The notes under the pieces were generated by a model, which was not told the DNA's origin, did not search any database, and saw only the letters and a program-made list of their open reading frames with translations. This document shows positions 9,535-22,399 of a stretch of 64,000 nt of DNA, in pieces (position 1 is the stretch's first letter; every line of letters begins with the position of its first letter). This DNA is from Kaistia algarum (GTDB lineage Bacteria > Pseudomonadota > Alphaproteobacteria > Rhizobiales > Kaistiaceae). The DNA lies in contig NZ_JAPKNJ010000003.1 of assembly GCF_026343945.1 (NCBI RefSeq), forward strand, positions 124,001-188,000. The letters are read 5' to 3'. Position numbers and translations under genes: made by a program.

Positions 9535-10425
9535 TCAGTGAGCGACCTTGGCCCAGATCTTCTTCTTCGTCACATAGAGCAGTCCGGCGAAGACCAGCAG
9601 GAAGATGATGACCTGGAAACCCGTGCGCTTGCGCGCGTCCAGATGGGGCTCGGCGCCCCACATCAGGAAAGCCGAGACGTCGCGCGCATACTGGTCGACC
9701 GTCTGCGGCGAGCCGTCGGTATAGGTCACCTGGCCGTCCGAGAGGGGGGGCGGCATGGCAATCGCCGGGCCGCTGACGAAATGCGGGTTGTAGTGCAGGC
9801 CCGGCGGGATCGTCATGCCGGGAGGCGCATCCTTATAGCCTGTCAGCAGGCCATGGATGTAGTCCGGGCCACCCTCTTCGTACTGGGTGAAGAGATCGAG
9901 GACGAACCAGGGGAAACCGCGCTCGACGGCGCGCGCCTTCGCCATCAGCGACAGGTCCGGCGGCGCCTTGCCATTGTTGGCGGCGGCGGCGGCTTCCGGA
10001 TTGGGGAAGGGCGACGGGAAGCGGTCCGAGAGGCGGCCGGGACGCTCGAACATGTCGCCTGCGTCGTTCGGGCCGTCCTGGACCTGGTAGCTGGCGGCGA
10101 CGGTCTGCGCCTGCGCAACGCTGAAGCTCGGCCCACCCGGCTGCGCCAGATTGCGGAACGAGAGCAGGTGCATCGAGTGGCAGGCGGCGCAGACTTCCTT
10201 GTAGACCTGATAACCGCGCTGGAGCTGAGCCGTATCGTAGCGGCCGAAGATCCCGGCAAAGGACCAGGGCTCCAGATTGGGCTTCACGATCGGGAAGTGC
10301 GTCGGAGCGGCTTCCGCGCCTTCTTCATTGGCAGCCGCTGGGCCGCCGACGAAGGAGAATGCGGCGGCGCCGAGCATCAGGCCGAGGCCGATGCGGGCGA
10401 AGGTACCGGAAAGCGTCTTCATCAT
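9535..10425 (-). CDS. petC: Cytochrome c1, bc1 complex
   Basis: A 296-residue cytochrome c1 carrying the haem c that passes electrons from the Rieske centre to soluble or membrane cytochrome c. An N-terminal signal peptide (about 1-32) exports it. The haem-binding CAACH is at 79-83, the Met-ligand region appears as AIAMPPPLSDGQV, and a C-terminal anchor (FQVIIFLLVFAGLLYVT) ends in KKKIWAKVAH. The start is the first of two ATGs at 10425, preceded by GGAAA. The frame stays open 330 bases further upstream, but that part only overlaps petB out of frame. Confidence 0.95.
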   Translation of the reverse strand: MMKTLSGTFARIGLGLMLGAAAFSFVGGPAAANEEGAEAAPTHFPIVKPNLEPWSFAGIFGRYDTAQLQRGYQVYKEVCAACHSMHLLSFRNLAQPGGPSFSVAQAQTVAASYQVQDGPNDAGDMFERPGRLSDRFPSPFPNPEAAAAANNGKAPPDLSLMAKARAVERGFPWFVLDLFTQYEEGGPDYIHGLLTGYKDAPPGMTIPPGLHYNPHFVSGPAIAMPPPLSDGQVTYTDGSPQTVDQYARDVSAFLMWGAEPHLDARKRTGFQVIIFLLVFAGLLYVTKKKIWAKVAH

Positions 10426-10451
10426 GGTCGATCCGTTTCCTGTCCCGCCGG

Positions 10452-11720
10452 TCACTTGCTCTGCGGCGCCGAGGGCGCCCCCGCCGTCACCGGCGCGCCA
10501 CCCTTGCCGAGCACCGACTCCATGATCGAGGCCGGCAGCGGCTTCGGCTTCTCGAGAAGGCCGAGAAGCGGCAGGATGACCAGGAAGTGAATGAAGTAAT
10601 AGGCGGTGAGGATGCGGCCGACGATCAGATAGGCACCCTCCGGCGGCATGGCGCCGATATAGCCGAGCCCGACGGCCACGATCGCCCAGATCCAGAAGAA
10701 CTGGCGATAGAGCGGGCGGAAATTCGCCGAGCGGACCTTCGACGTATCGAGCCACGGCACGACGAACAGCACGGCAATGGCGCCGAACATCGCGATGACG
10801 CCCGAGAGCTTGTCAGGGATCGAACGCAGGATCGCGTAGAACGGCAGGAAATACCATTCCGGAACGATATGGGCAGGCGTCACCAGCGGGTTGGCCTCGA
10901 TGTAGTTGTCGGCGTGGCCCATATAGTTCGGCGCGTAGAATACGAACCAGCAATAGAAGATCAGGAAGATGACGAGGCCGAGCGCGTCCTTGACGGTGAA
11001 GTAGGGGTGGAAGGGCAGGGTGTCCTGCTTGTCCTTCACCGATACGCCCGTCGGGTTGTTCGATCCCGGCACATGCAGCGCCCAGATGTGCAGGACGACG
11101 ACGCCCGCGATCATGAAGGGCAGGAGATAGTGCAGGGCGAAGAAGCGGTTCAGCGTCGGATTGTCGACGGAGAAGCCTCCCCACAGCCAGGTCACGATCG
11201 AATTGCCGACCAGCGGAATGGCGCTGAAGAGATTGGTGATCACGGTCGCGCCCCAGAACGACATCTGGCCCCAGGGCAGAACGTATCCCATGAAGCCGGT
11301 GGCCATCATGAGCAGGAAGATGATCATGCCAAGGATCCACAGCACTTCGCGCGGCGCCTTGTAGGAGCCGTAATAAAGGCCGCGGAAGATATGGATGTAG
11401 ACGGCGATGAAGAACATCGACGCGCCATTGGCATGCAGATAGCGCAGCATCCAGCCGCCATTCACGTCGCGCATGATGCCTTCGACCGAAGCGAAGGCCA
11501 GCGTCGTGTGGGCGGTGTAGTGCATGGCGAGTACCACGCCTGTCGCGATCTGCGCGACGAGCATGAAGGCGAGAATGCCGCCGAAGGTCCAGAAATAGTT
11601 CAGGTTCCGCGGGTTCGGGAACACGATGAACGAGGAATGGATCAGCCCGCCGATTGGCAGGCGCGCCTCCAGCCACTTCAGGGCGGGATTTTTCGGCTGG
11701 TATGTTGATGGTCCGGACAT
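10452..11720 (-). CDS. petB: Cytochrome b, bc1 complex
   Basis: A 422-residue membrane subunit containing both b-type haems and the quinol oxidation (Qo) and reduction (Qi) sites. The four haem-ligand histidines are visible at about 96, 110, 197 and 211, with the expected 14- and 101-residue spacings. The Qo motif PEWY appears in [17 protein letters not shown]. Eight or so hydrophobic helices are present. It lies between petA and petC, 26 bases before petC, so the b and c1 subunits are separate here rather than fused as in the fbcH of Bradyrhizobium. Confidence 0.97.
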   Translation of the reverse strand: MSGPSTYQPKNPALKWLEARLPIGGLIHSSFIVFPNPRNLNYFWTFGGILAFMLVAQIATGVVLAMHYTAHTTLAFASVEGIMRDVNGGWMLRYLHANGASMFFIAVYIHIFRGLYYGSYKAPREVLWILGMIIFLLMMATGFMGYVLPWGQMSFWGATVITNLFSAIPLVGNSIVTWLWGGFSVDNPTLNRFFALHYLLPFMIAGVVVLHIWALHVPGSNNPTGVSVKDKQDTLPFHPYFTVKDALGLVIFLIFYCWFVFYAPNYMGHADNYIEANPLVTPAHIVPEWYFLPFYAILRSIPDKLSGVIAMFGAIAVLFVVPWLDTSKVRSANFRPLYRQFFWIWAIVAVGLGYIGAMPPEGAYLIVGRILTAYYFIHFLVILPLLGLLEKPKPLPASIMESVLGKGGAPVTAGAPSAPQSK

Positions 11721-11739
11721 GATTTTGCCTTGGCTCCCG

Positions 11740-12300
11740 TCAGCCGATCTTGATCTTGGTGTCGCTCAGGAACGAATAGACCGGAACGGCCATGTTCTCC
11801 GGCGCGGGTCCCTTGCGGATGCGTCCCGCCGTATCATAGACCGAGCCGTGGCAGGGGCAGAACCAGCCATTGTACTCGCCCTCCTGGCCCAGCGGAATGC
11901 AGCCGAGATGGGTGCACACATTCACCATCACGAACCAGTTTTCCTTGCCGGTAGCGGCGCGGTTGGCATCGGTCGCGGCCGCATCCGCGGGGAGGTTCGC
12001 GTTGCGGGCGATCGGGTCCTTCAGATCGGAGAGCGCCGCGGCCTTCGCCTCGTCGATCTCCTTGGCCGTGCGATTACGCACGACGACCGGCTTGCCGCGC
12101 CACTTCACCGTGACGGACTCGCCTTCCTTGACCGAGCTGATGTCGACTTCGGTCGAGGCGAGCGCCAGAGCCGAGGCGTCGGGGTTCATCTGGTTGATGA
12201 AAGGCCACACCGTCGCCGCCAGGCCGACTGCTCCAACCGCACCGGTGGCGATGAAGAGAAAGTCGCGGCGGGTCGGTTCTGCCGTAGCGCTGGATGCCAA
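11740..12300 (-). CDS. petA: Ubiquinol-cytochrome c reductase Rieske iron-sulfur subunit
   Basis: A 186-residue Rieske protein. A twin-arginine motif (TRRDFLF, 10-16) precedes a hydrophobic anchor at 17-36. The 2Fe-2S cluster ligands are in CTHLGC (129-134) and CPCHGS (148-153). It starts with TTG at 12300, supported by a GGGAG five bases upstream. First gene of petABC; its promoter must lie in the roughly 250 bases upstream. Confidence 0.96.
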   Translation of the reverse strand: MASSATAEPTRRDFLFIATGAVGAVGLAATVWPFINQMNPDASALALASTEVDISSVKEGESVTVKWRGKPVVVRNRTAKEIDEAKAAALSDLKDPIARNANLPADAAATDANRAATGKENWFVMVNVCTHLGCIPLGQEGEYNGWFCPCHGSVYDTAGRIRKGPAPENMAVPVYSFLSDTKIKIG

Positions 12301-12555
12301 GATAACTCCCCTCTCTCAATCCGTCGGGACAATCTGCCCCTCGTCCGTGTCCGGCTTTCTCGGGCCAATACCCGATCACCGAAGCTCGGCCGAAATTGCG
12401 GGATGCCATGCGGCTTCCCACCGTTCAGGTTAGAAGCTGTTTAGCCACCGTCCAGCCACAATGTCCAGAGAGCGCGACGGCCATGCGCCAATTGTCGCGG
12501 AGGCAGGCCGGGACGGGTGGTCGGCGCGACCGGATGCAGTGCCACATCGTCGACC

Positions 12556-12589
12556 AAAGGCCGCTGCCCGACAAGGGGCAGCGGCCTTT
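12556..12589 (-). terminator. Rho-independent terminator of the first ABC exporter gene
   Basis: A perfect 14-bp inverted repeat (AAAGGCCGCTGCCC, a 6-base loop, and its complement). It begins four bases beyond the stop codon of the minus-strand ABC exporter and ends in TTT on that strand. This hairpin is the main recognisable element of the 290 bases between petA and the exporter gene. Confidence 0.8.
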
Positions 12590-12592
12590 CGC

Positions 12593-14422
<1,830 letters not shown>

Positions 14423-14592
14423 GGCTGAACCTTGAAGGCATGGCCTCTATGCGCAAGGTGGGCGCATGCGGGCTGACCGGAAATGAGCAACCCGCCGCTG
14501 GCGCAGGCCAGGCGGATCACGGACGATGGAAGAAGAGGAAATAAGGGAAGCCGGTCGTCGAGCCGTCCGGCCGCTATCCGCTGGCGATAGGG

Positions 14593-14772
14593 CTAGTGGC
14601 GGGTAGCCATTGCCTCAAACGGACGGAATTCGGCGCGGACAGCGGAGCGATTGATCTTCATCCAGCCCTCCATGACCTCGAATCCGTCCGCGACCGTCGC
14701 GGCGACAGGTAGGTTTCGCTTATAATCCGATCCGCGCCAAAGGCGACCGCTTTTGCAACCCCTGTGCTGCAT
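14593..14772 (-). CDS. Possible small protein of 59 residues, unknown
   Basis: Within the 410-base gap between the two divergent genes, the minus strand holds a 59-codon frame starting with ATG at 14772, with AGGGCGA about seven bases upstream. The C-terminal half (GFEVMEGWMKINRSAV and following) has the GC-rich third positions typical of this genome; the first 20 codons do not. It may be a small gene, a remnant, or chance. I recognise no family. Confidence 0.33.
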   Translation of the reverse strand: MQHRGCKSGRLWRGSDYKRNLPVAATVADGFEVMEGWMKINRSAVRAEFRPFEAMATRH

Positions 14773-14832
14773 TCGCGTCGCCCTGTTGCGATTTCGCGAC
14801 AGAGGACAACTTGCAGAGCGGAGAGACCCAGC

Positions 14833-15300
14833 ATGAGCGTGTCGCCGACTAACTACGTCATCTACATCGCCGCGACGCGCGAGGCGATCTGGTCGGCGCT
14901 TACCGAAGGCCTGCAGAGCCGGCGCTACTTTTTCGGCCGCACCGTCGAATCAGACTGGCGGCCGGGCGGGGTCGTTCGATATCGCATGCCGGACGGCAAC
15001 GTCGACGTCTCGGGCACCATCGCCGAGATTGACCCGCCGCGCCTCGTTCGCTTCACGTGGACCGTCGAGGCGCTGAAGGCGGCGGACCTGCCGGAGACGA
15101 TGGTTTCCTTCGAGATTGAGCCCGCTGGCGAAGCCTGCCGCCTGACCATGACCGAGGACCATGCCGGGCCGATCTCCGAGGCGTTCCTCGAAGGCGGAAG
15201 ACGCGGCTGGCCGATCATCCTGTCCGGGCTCAAGAGCCTTCTGGAGACCGGCCGCGTGCCGGAAATCGACATGCGGCATGCGATGGGGGAGGGGGACTGA
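14833..15300 (+). CDS. SRPBCC (AHSA1-like) domain protein
   Basis: A 155-residue START/Bet v 1-like protein of the AHSA1 type. It starts SVSPTNYVIYIAATREAIW and has the usual WxPGG-like turn (SDWRPGGVVRYR), then IDPPRLVRFTW and WPIILSGLKSLLETG at the C-terminus. Such proteins bind hydrophobic ligands; the ligand is unknown. Often an ArsR-type regulator sits next to them, but none is here. It is convergent with the second exporter gene, the stops being two bases apart. The ATG at 14833 is used; the frame extends upstream without support. Confidence 0.85.
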   Translation: MSVSPTNYVIYIAATREAIWSALTEGLQSRRYFFGRTVESDWRPGGVVRYRMPDGNVDVSGTIAEIDPPRLVRFTWTVEALKAADLPETMVSFEIEPAGEACRLTMTEDHAGPISEAFLEGGRRGWPIILSGLKSLLETGRVPEIDMRHAMGEGD

Positions 15301-15302
15301 AC

Positions 15303-17153
<1,851 letters not shown>

Positions 17154-17216
17154 TTTTGACCTTGTGCCGCCGTCGCCGGCATTCCTTCAACGAAGATGGA
17201 GCGCGTTTCCGTCCCG

Positions 17217-17696
17217 ATGCCCCGTATCGTCCTCTACCAGCCCGACATTCCGCACAATACCGGCGCGATCCTGCGTTTCGCCGCCTGTCTCGGCGTGGAG
17301 GTCGATTTGATCGAGCCGGCCGGGTTCGATCTTTCGGATCGCGGGCTGAAGCGGGCCGGCATGGACTATGTGGAGCAGGCGGTGCTCCGCCGCCACCTTT
17401 CCTTTGCGGCCTTCGACCAAACGCGACGGCGCGACGGCGGGCGGCTGGTGCTCTTTACGACGGGTGGCGATCGGTCCTATGTCGATTTCGGCTTTGCAGC
17501 CGATGATTTCCTGCTGTTTGGGCGGGAGAGCGCCGGGGTGCCGGCTTCCGTTCACGCGACGGCGGATGCCCGTCTCCTCGTGCCGATGCGGCCGGGCTTG
17601 CGCTCGATCAATCTTGCCATGACGGTCGCCATGGTAGCGGGCGAGGCGCTGCGGCAGATCGGCGGGTTCGCAAGTCTTTCAGGAAATGAAGCATGA
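17217..17696 (+). CDS. trmL: tRNA (cytidine(34)-2'-O)-methyltransferase
   Basis: A SPOUT-class methyltransferase of about 159 residues that 2'-O-methylates the wobble base of some leucine tRNAs using SAM. The family start [17 protein letters not shown] and the C-terminal knot [17 protein letters not shown] are both present. I prefer the ATG at 17217 because it gives the normal family N-terminus; an ATG at 17196 would add seven residues. Its stop overlaps the hemF start (ATGA), so the two are coupled. Confidence 0.93.
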   Translation: MPRIVLYQPDIPHNTGAILRFAACLGVEVDLIEPAGFDLSDRGLKRAGMDYVEQAVLRRHLSFAAFDQTRRRDGGRLVLFTTGGDRSYVDFGFAADDFLLFGRESAGVPASVHATADARLLVPMRPGLRSINLAMTVAMVAGEALRQIGGFASLSGNEA

Positions 17697-18580
17697 GTTT
17701 GCCCGAGGGGATCGAGGAGAAGAAGGCGCGCGCGGCCGCCTGGTTCGCCGAGCTGCAGGGCCGGATCATCGCCGCTTTCGAGCAGCTGGAGGCTGAGGCC
17801 CCGGCGGGGGTCCATCCCGGCGAACCGGCACGTTTCGTGAGGAAGCCGTGGCAGCGAACCGATCATACGGGGGCCGATGGTGGCGGCGGCACCATGGCGC
17901 TGATGCATGGCCGGCTGTTCGAGAAGGTCGGCGTGCATGTCTCGACGGTCCATGGCAGCTTCGCGCCGGAATTCGCCAAGGACATGCCGGGGGCCGCCGA
18001 AGATCCGCGCTTCTGGGCCGCCGGCATCTCGCTGATCGCCCATATGACGAACCCGAACGTCCCGGCCGTGCATATGAACACGCGCATGGTGGTGACGACG
18101 AAGCAATGGTTCGGCGGCGGCGCCGATCTGACCCCGGTGCTGATTCGCCGACGCACGCAGGAAGATCCCGATTCGGTTCGGTTCCATGCGGCGATGCGGT
18201 CGGCCTGCGAGCCGCACGCCGTCGCCGACTATCCCCGATACAAAGCCTGGTGCGACGAGTATTTCTTCCTGAAGCATCGCGGCGAGTCCCGCGGCATCGG
18301 CGGCATCTTCTATGACGGGCTGCATTCCGGCGATTTCGACGCCGATTTCGCCTTCACGCAGGATGTCGGCCGCGCCTTCCTCGATGCCTATCCGGCGATC
18401 GTGCGCGCCAATTACGAAACGCCTTGGACCGAGGCCGACCGCGAGGAGCAATTGATCCGCCGCGGGCGCTATGTCGAATTCAACCTGCTCTACGATCGCG
18501 GCACGATCTTCGGCTTGAAAACCGGCGGCAATATCGACTCGATCCTCTCTTCCATGCCACCAGTCGTGAAATGGCCGTGA
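17693..18580 (+). CDS. hemF: Oxygen-dependent coproporphyrinogen III oxidase
   Basis: A 295-residue enzyme converting coproporphyrinogen III to protoporphyrinogen IX in haem synthesis using O2. Family motifs: [39 protein letters not shown] and the C-terminal [18 protein letters not shown]. Start ATG overlaps trmL's stop. Presence of the O2-dependent form together with a bc1 complex fits an aerobic or facultative lifestyle. Confidence 0.97.
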   Translation: MSLPEGIEEKKARAAAWFAELQGRIIAAFEQLEAEAPAGVHPGEPARFVRKPWQRTDHTGADGGGGTMALMHGRLFEKVGVHVSTVHGSFAPEFAKDMPGAAEDPRFWAAGISLIAHMTNPNVPAVHMNTRMVVTTKQWFGGGADLTPVLIRRRTQEDPDSVRFHAAMRSACEPHAVADYPRYKAWCDEYFFLKHRGESRGIGGIFYDGLHSGDFDADFAFTQDVGRAFLDAYPAIVRANYETPWTEADREEQLIRRGRYVEFNLLYDRGTIFGLKTGGNIDSILSSMPPVVKWP

Positions 18581-18599
18581 GACGGCGAAGGAGCGGCAC

Positions 18600-19469
18600 A
18601 TGACCAAGGCGGTTCTCGGCATCATCGGCGGATCGGGTCTCTACGATCTTCCCGGCCTCGAAGACGCGGAATGGCGCGACGTGCCGAGCCCCTGGGGCCA
18701 GCCTTCAGACCAACTGCGCTTCGGGCGCATCGGCATGACGGAGATCGTCTTTCTGCCGCGCCACGGACGTGGCCATCGTCTGTCGCCATCGGGCATCGAC
18801 TACCGCGCCAATATCGACGCGCTGAAGCGGGCCGGCGTCACCGATCTCGTCTCGGTCTCGGCGGTCGGCTCGCTGAAGCAGGAGCTTTTTCCCGGCGATT
18901 TCGTGCTCATCGACCAGTTCATCGACAAGACGGTGGCGCGCGCGTCGTCCTTCTTCGGCAATGGCTGCGTCGGCCATGTCTCCTTCGCTCATCCCGTGGC
19001 GCCGAAGCTCGTCGAGCGCATCCGGCTCGCCGCGGTTGCTGAAGCCATCGACCATCATGTCGGCGGCACCTATGTCGCCATGGAGGGTCCGCAATTTTCC
19101 TCCGCCGCCGAATCGCACCTGCACCGGAGCTGGGGCGCGGACGTTATCGGCATGACCAACATGCCGGAGGCGAAGCTCGCCCGCGAGGCCGAGATCGCCT
19201 ATGCGACGATCGCCATGGTGACCGATTATGACGGCTGGCATCCCGGCCATGCGGCGGTGAGCGTCGAGCAAGTCATCGCGGTTCTGGGGGACAATCGCGA
19301 CAAGGCGCAGCGGCTTGTCGCCCGGCTGGCGCTGGATTTCCCGGCCGAACACGAGCTCTGCCCGATCGGCTCGGATCGATCCCTCGACCACGCCATCATG
19401 ACCGCCCCCCATGCCCGCGATCCTGAACTCGTGGCCAAGCTCGACGCAGTGGCGGGGAGGGTGCTGTGA
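18600..19469 (+). CDS. mtnP: S-methyl-5'-thioadenosine phosphorylase
   Basis: A 289-residue phosphorylase that cleaves methylthioadenosine to adenine and methylthioribose 1-phosphate. GIIGGSGLYDL (8-18), PRHGRGHRLSPS, SAVGSLKQEL and IDQFIDKT are the phosphate- and substrate-binding segments of the MTAP group, distinguishing it from purine nucleoside phosphorylase PNP. The nearby apt gene would convert the adenine to AMP. It follows hemF by 19 bases. Confidence 0.95.
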   Translation: MTKAVLGIIGGSGLYDLPGLEDAEWRDVPSPWGQPSDQLRFGRIGMTEIVFLPRHGRGHRLSPSGIDYRANIDALKRAGVTDLVSVSAVGSLKQELFPGDFVLIDQFIDKTVARASSFFGNGCVGHVSFAHPVAPKLVERIRLAAVAEAIDHHVGGTYVAMEGPQFSSAAESHLHRSWGADVIGMTNMPEAKLAREAEIAYATIAMVTDYDGWHPGHAAVSVEQVIAVLGDNRDKAQRLVARLALDFPAEHELCPIGSDRSLDHAIMTAPHARDPELVAKLDAVAGRVL

Positions 19470-19552
19470 TCGAATTCGCGGCGTTTCTCTGGACGCGGGC
19501 CCAAAGCTGAGGCAAGCCTAACGCCCAACCCGTATTCGACGTGAAAGCCAGC

Positions 19553-20095
19553 ATGAGCTCCGTTCCCTTCGATATCGCCGCCGCCATTCGCTCGATCCCG
19601 GATCACCCGTCTCCCGGCATCCTGTTCCGTGACATCACTACGCTGCTCGGCGATGCGAGAGCCTTCCGCCGCACGGTGGACGAACTGGTCCAGCCCTGGG
19701 CCGGCGCCAAGATCGACAAGGTTGCCGGGATCGAGGCGCGCGGCTTCATCGTCGGCGGTGCCGTGGCGCACCAGCTTTCGGCCGGCTTCGTGCCGATCCG
19801 CAAGAAGGGCAAGCTGCCCTGGAAGACGGTGAGCACGACCTACGCGCTGGAATATGGCACCGACCAGATCGAGATGCATGTCGATGCGATCGTTCCGGGC
19901 GAGCGGGTGCTCCTCGTCGATGATTTGATCGCGACGGGCGGTACGGCTGAAGCGGCGGTGAAGCTTCTGCGCGAGATGGGGGCGGTGGTCGAAGCGGCCT
20001 GCTTCATCATCGACCTGCCGGCGCTCGGCGGCGCGGACAAGCTGCGCGCGCTCGGCGTTCCGATTCGCACGCTCGTCAGCTTCGAGGGACATTGA
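19553..20095 (+). CDS. apt: Adenine phosphoribosyltransferase
   Basis: A 180-residue enzyme making AMP from adenine and PRPP. The PRPP loop is [14 protein letters not shown] (about 117-130); the N-terminal [18 protein letters not shown] is typical of the family. The ATG at 19553 fits the family; a GTG twelve bases earlier is possible. It follows mtnP by about 80 bases, pairing release and reuse of adenine. Its stop partly overlaps a potential TTG start of the next gene. Confidence 0.95.
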   Translation: MSSVPFDIAAAIRSIPDHPSPGILFRDITTLLGDARAFRRTVDELVQPWAGAKIDKVAGIEARGFIVGGAVAHQLSAGFVPIRKKGKLPWKTVSTTYALEYGTDQIEMHVDAIVPGERVLLVDDLIATGGTAEAAVKLLREMGAVVEAACFIIDLPALGGADKLRALGVPIRTLVSFEGH

Positions 20096-20097
20096 GA

Positions 20098-20742
20098 TTG
20101 GCCGATTTCACCATCGTCCTGGGAACGCGCATCTGGTCAACCTGGTCGATGCGCCCCTGGATGGTCCTTCACCGCACCGGCGCCACGTTCGACGAGACGG
20201 TGATTCGCCTGCGCTCGGACGGCACGACCGCCGCGATTTCGGAATTTAGCCCGTCGCGCCTCGTCCCGGCGCTCATCGATCGCCGGGGACCGGAGCCGCT
20301 CACGGTCTGGGATTCGCTGGCGATCTGCGAATATCTCGCCGAATGCTACCCGGAGAAGCAGCTCTGGCCTCGAAATCCCGCGGCTAGAGCGATCGCTCGG
20401 TCGGTTTCGGCCGAGATGCACTCCGGCTTCCATCGCATGCGCAAATTCCTGCCGATGGATCTGTTCGCCGAGAGGCCCGGCGAAGGGCTCGGCGAGGATG
20501 GCGTTGCTGCCGATGTCGCGCGGATCGAAGCGATCTTTAAAGCGTGCCGCAGCCGATTCGGAGCTGGCGGTCCCTATCTCTTCGGCGCCTTCACGATTGC
20601 CGATGCAATGTTCGCCCCGGTCGTGAGCCGCTTCCGCAGCTATGCACCGCCCCTCTCCACAGTTTCGGCCGAATATGTCGCAACACTGACGAAAGACCCG
20701 GGATTCCTGGCCTGGGAGGCGGCGGCGCGCGCGGAGCTGTGA
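20098..20742 (+). CDS. Glutathione S-transferase family protein
   Basis: A 214-residue protein with an N-terminal thioredoxin-like domain (TRIWSTWSMRPWMVLHRTG, then LVPALIDRRG and the Glu-Ser-like VWDSLAICEYLAE) and a helical C-terminal domain ending near TKDPGFLAWEAAARAEL. Substrate unknown. I choose the TTG at 20098, eight bases after GAGGGA; a TTG at 20092 overlapping the apt stop is the alternative. Confidence 0.85.
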   Translation: MADFTIVLGTRIWSTWSMRPWMVLHRTGATFDETVIRLRSDGTTAAISEFSPSRLVPALIDRRGPEPLTVWDSLAICEYLAECYPEKQLWPRNPAARAIARSVSAEMHSGFHRMRKFLPMDLFAERPGEGLGEDGVAADVARIEAIFKACRSRFGAGGPYLFGAFTIADAMFAPVVSRFRSYAPPLSTVSAEYVATLTKDPGFLAWEAAARAEL

Positions 20743-20832
20743 CGCGGCTGCAACAATTTCGGCATTGACCGCAACCGGCCTTACCAGCACGGCTTGCAGC
20801 CTGTACCATCCGGTCTCGGTCGGGATGATGGA

Positions 20833-22281
20833 ATGAACTCGTTCTTCGACATCTTCAGATGGGATCGCTTCGTCGCCACAAACGCGATCGAGGTCCTGTT
20901 CTGGCTTGTGGCTGGGCTGTCGGTCCTTGGCGGCGGCTATGGCGTGCTGGCGGGAGTCCACTCCCTGCAGGCCGACGAAGTCGGTGGCCTGATCGTAATC
21001 GCGCTATCGATCATCGGCGGCGTCACGGGAATCGTGTTTGCGCGTATCCTCTGCGAAGCGATCGTCATTCTCTTCCGCATCAACGATAATCTCGCCGATC
21101 TGGTGGAACGCGATGCCGATGCGCCGGCCAGTGACGACAACCGCGATGCCGATTGGGCGCGCACGGACCGCCGCCCGGCAGGTGCCCAGCCGGAACGGCG
21201 CGATCCGCTGGCCGTCGAGCTCGCTGCGATCGATCATCGCGTGGCCGCCGCGGAAGCGATGGATGACCGTCTCCCCGATTTGAAGCTTGCCGAGGCGCGA
21301 AACTGGGAGACGCGCGAGACGGCGGCACGCCGGGTCGAGCCACGCTCTTGGGACCTTCGGGCGCCGGAGCCGAGGGCAGCCGAACCGGCTTCCCGCCGTT
21401 CCTTCGAGGAGCGGCACGCTGAACCGCGTCATCCGGAACCGGGTAGCCATCGCGCAGAAGAGCGCCTTCATGCCGAGGCCCGGCGAGCTGAGTCCCGGGG
21501 TGCAGCCCAGCGTCCGGCCGAGCCGCGGCGGCCGGAGCCGCATCCGATCGAGCCGCATGTCGAGTCCCGTCTTTCGGAACGAAGAGCAACTGAAAGCCGG
21601 CCGCCGGAGCCGCGAAGCTTCGAATCGCGGCTGATTGAGGGGCGCGCTTCCGAGGTAAGGCCTCGAGACGCGCGTCCGGTGGACAATCATACGGCTGCCC
21701 ATGCGGCTCGTCCGGAACCCGCTCCGGGGTCCGACCCGCGGCACGCGCCGATGCGGCCTGCGGACCGTCTCCCGCAACTGCCTCAGCCGGGGTCAGCCGA
21801 GGCGCCGCGTCACGCCTCCCCGGCTGCGCCGCGTGAGGGCACCGCGATGCGCTCTCCCGACGCTCGGGATGCAAGCGGCGCCCGTCCTGCTTTGCCACCG
21901 ACACGTCAGGCACAGGCCGCCGTGCCTCCGAGGACTGAGCCGGCGCGGAATGAAGCCGAATTCGTGCCGCCACGGGATGCGGGCTCGATCGCTTCCGACC
22001 CGGCGCGCAACGGCGTCGAGGCTCCCCAGAACAGCGTTCCGGTGAGGTTGCCCGTTGCGGAACTGCCGGCCTTGCCGGTTCAGGTTCTGGAATATTCGCC
22101 AGAGGCATCCGCGGAGGTGGCGCCCGCTAGTGCGGAGCGCGTACCGGAGCGCAAGGACAGCGAGGCTCGCGGTCCGAATGGCAAGGGAAGCCCCGGCCGC
22201 TCGGGGCGGCGGGGGAAAGCGTCCCAGAAGCCATCCACGCCGCGCGGCGGCCCGCAGAAAGCCGGCGACACCGCCGGATAG
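20833..22281 (+). CDS. DUF4282 membrane protein with long charged, repetitive C-terminal tail
   Basis: A 482-residue protein. Residues 1-90 form a DUF4282 domain: two hydrophobic helices (about 18-42 and 50-75) and the family-typical ARILCEAIVILFRINDNL. The remaining 390 residues are low complexity, rich in Arg, Glu, Pro and Ala, with degenerate repeats of the AEPRxPEPR kind between about residues 150 and 290, then a Pro/Ala stretch and a Lys/Arg/Gly-rich end. The tail is predicted disordered and presumably cytoplasmic. ATG at 20833. No function is known; a scaffold or protein-binding role is a guess. Confidence 0.78.
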   Translation: MNSFFDIFRWDRFVATNAIEVLFWLVAGLSVLGGGYGVLAGVHSLQADEVGGLIVIALSIIGGVTGIVFARILCEAIVILFRINDNLADLVERDADAPASDDNRDADWARTDRRPAGAQPERRDPLAVELAAIDHRVAAAEAMDDRLPDLKLAEARNWETRETAARRVEPRSWDLRAPEPRAAEPASRRSFEERHAEPRHPEPGSHRAEERLHAEARRAESRGAAQRPAEPRRPEPHPIEPHVESRLSERRATESRPPEPRSFESRLIEGRASEVRPRDARPVDNHTAAHAARPEPAPGSDPRHAPMRPADRLPQLPQPGSAEAPRHASPAAPREGTAMRSPDARDASGARPALPPTRQAQAAVPPRTEPARNEAEFVPPRDAGSIASDPARNGVEAPQNSVPVRLPVAELPALPVQVLEYSPEASAEVAPASAERVPERKDSEARGPNGKGSPGRSGRRGKASQKPSTPRGGPQKAGDTAG

Positions 22282-22399
22282 CGGACGGTGACCGGCTTCA
22301 AGCCATCCCGCGTTTCCTCAGAAGCGCCGAATGGCTTTATGTCGTCGTTGGGCCGCGCTTTCCTTGCGCGAGCCTTGGTCCACTTCGCTCTAGGCCAGT

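Noticed and set aside
10426..10755. In-frame upstream extension of petC, suggesting a petB-petC fusion
   Set aside because: petB ends with its own stop in another frame and petC has a signal peptide at its own ATG; the extension reads petB sequence out of frame.
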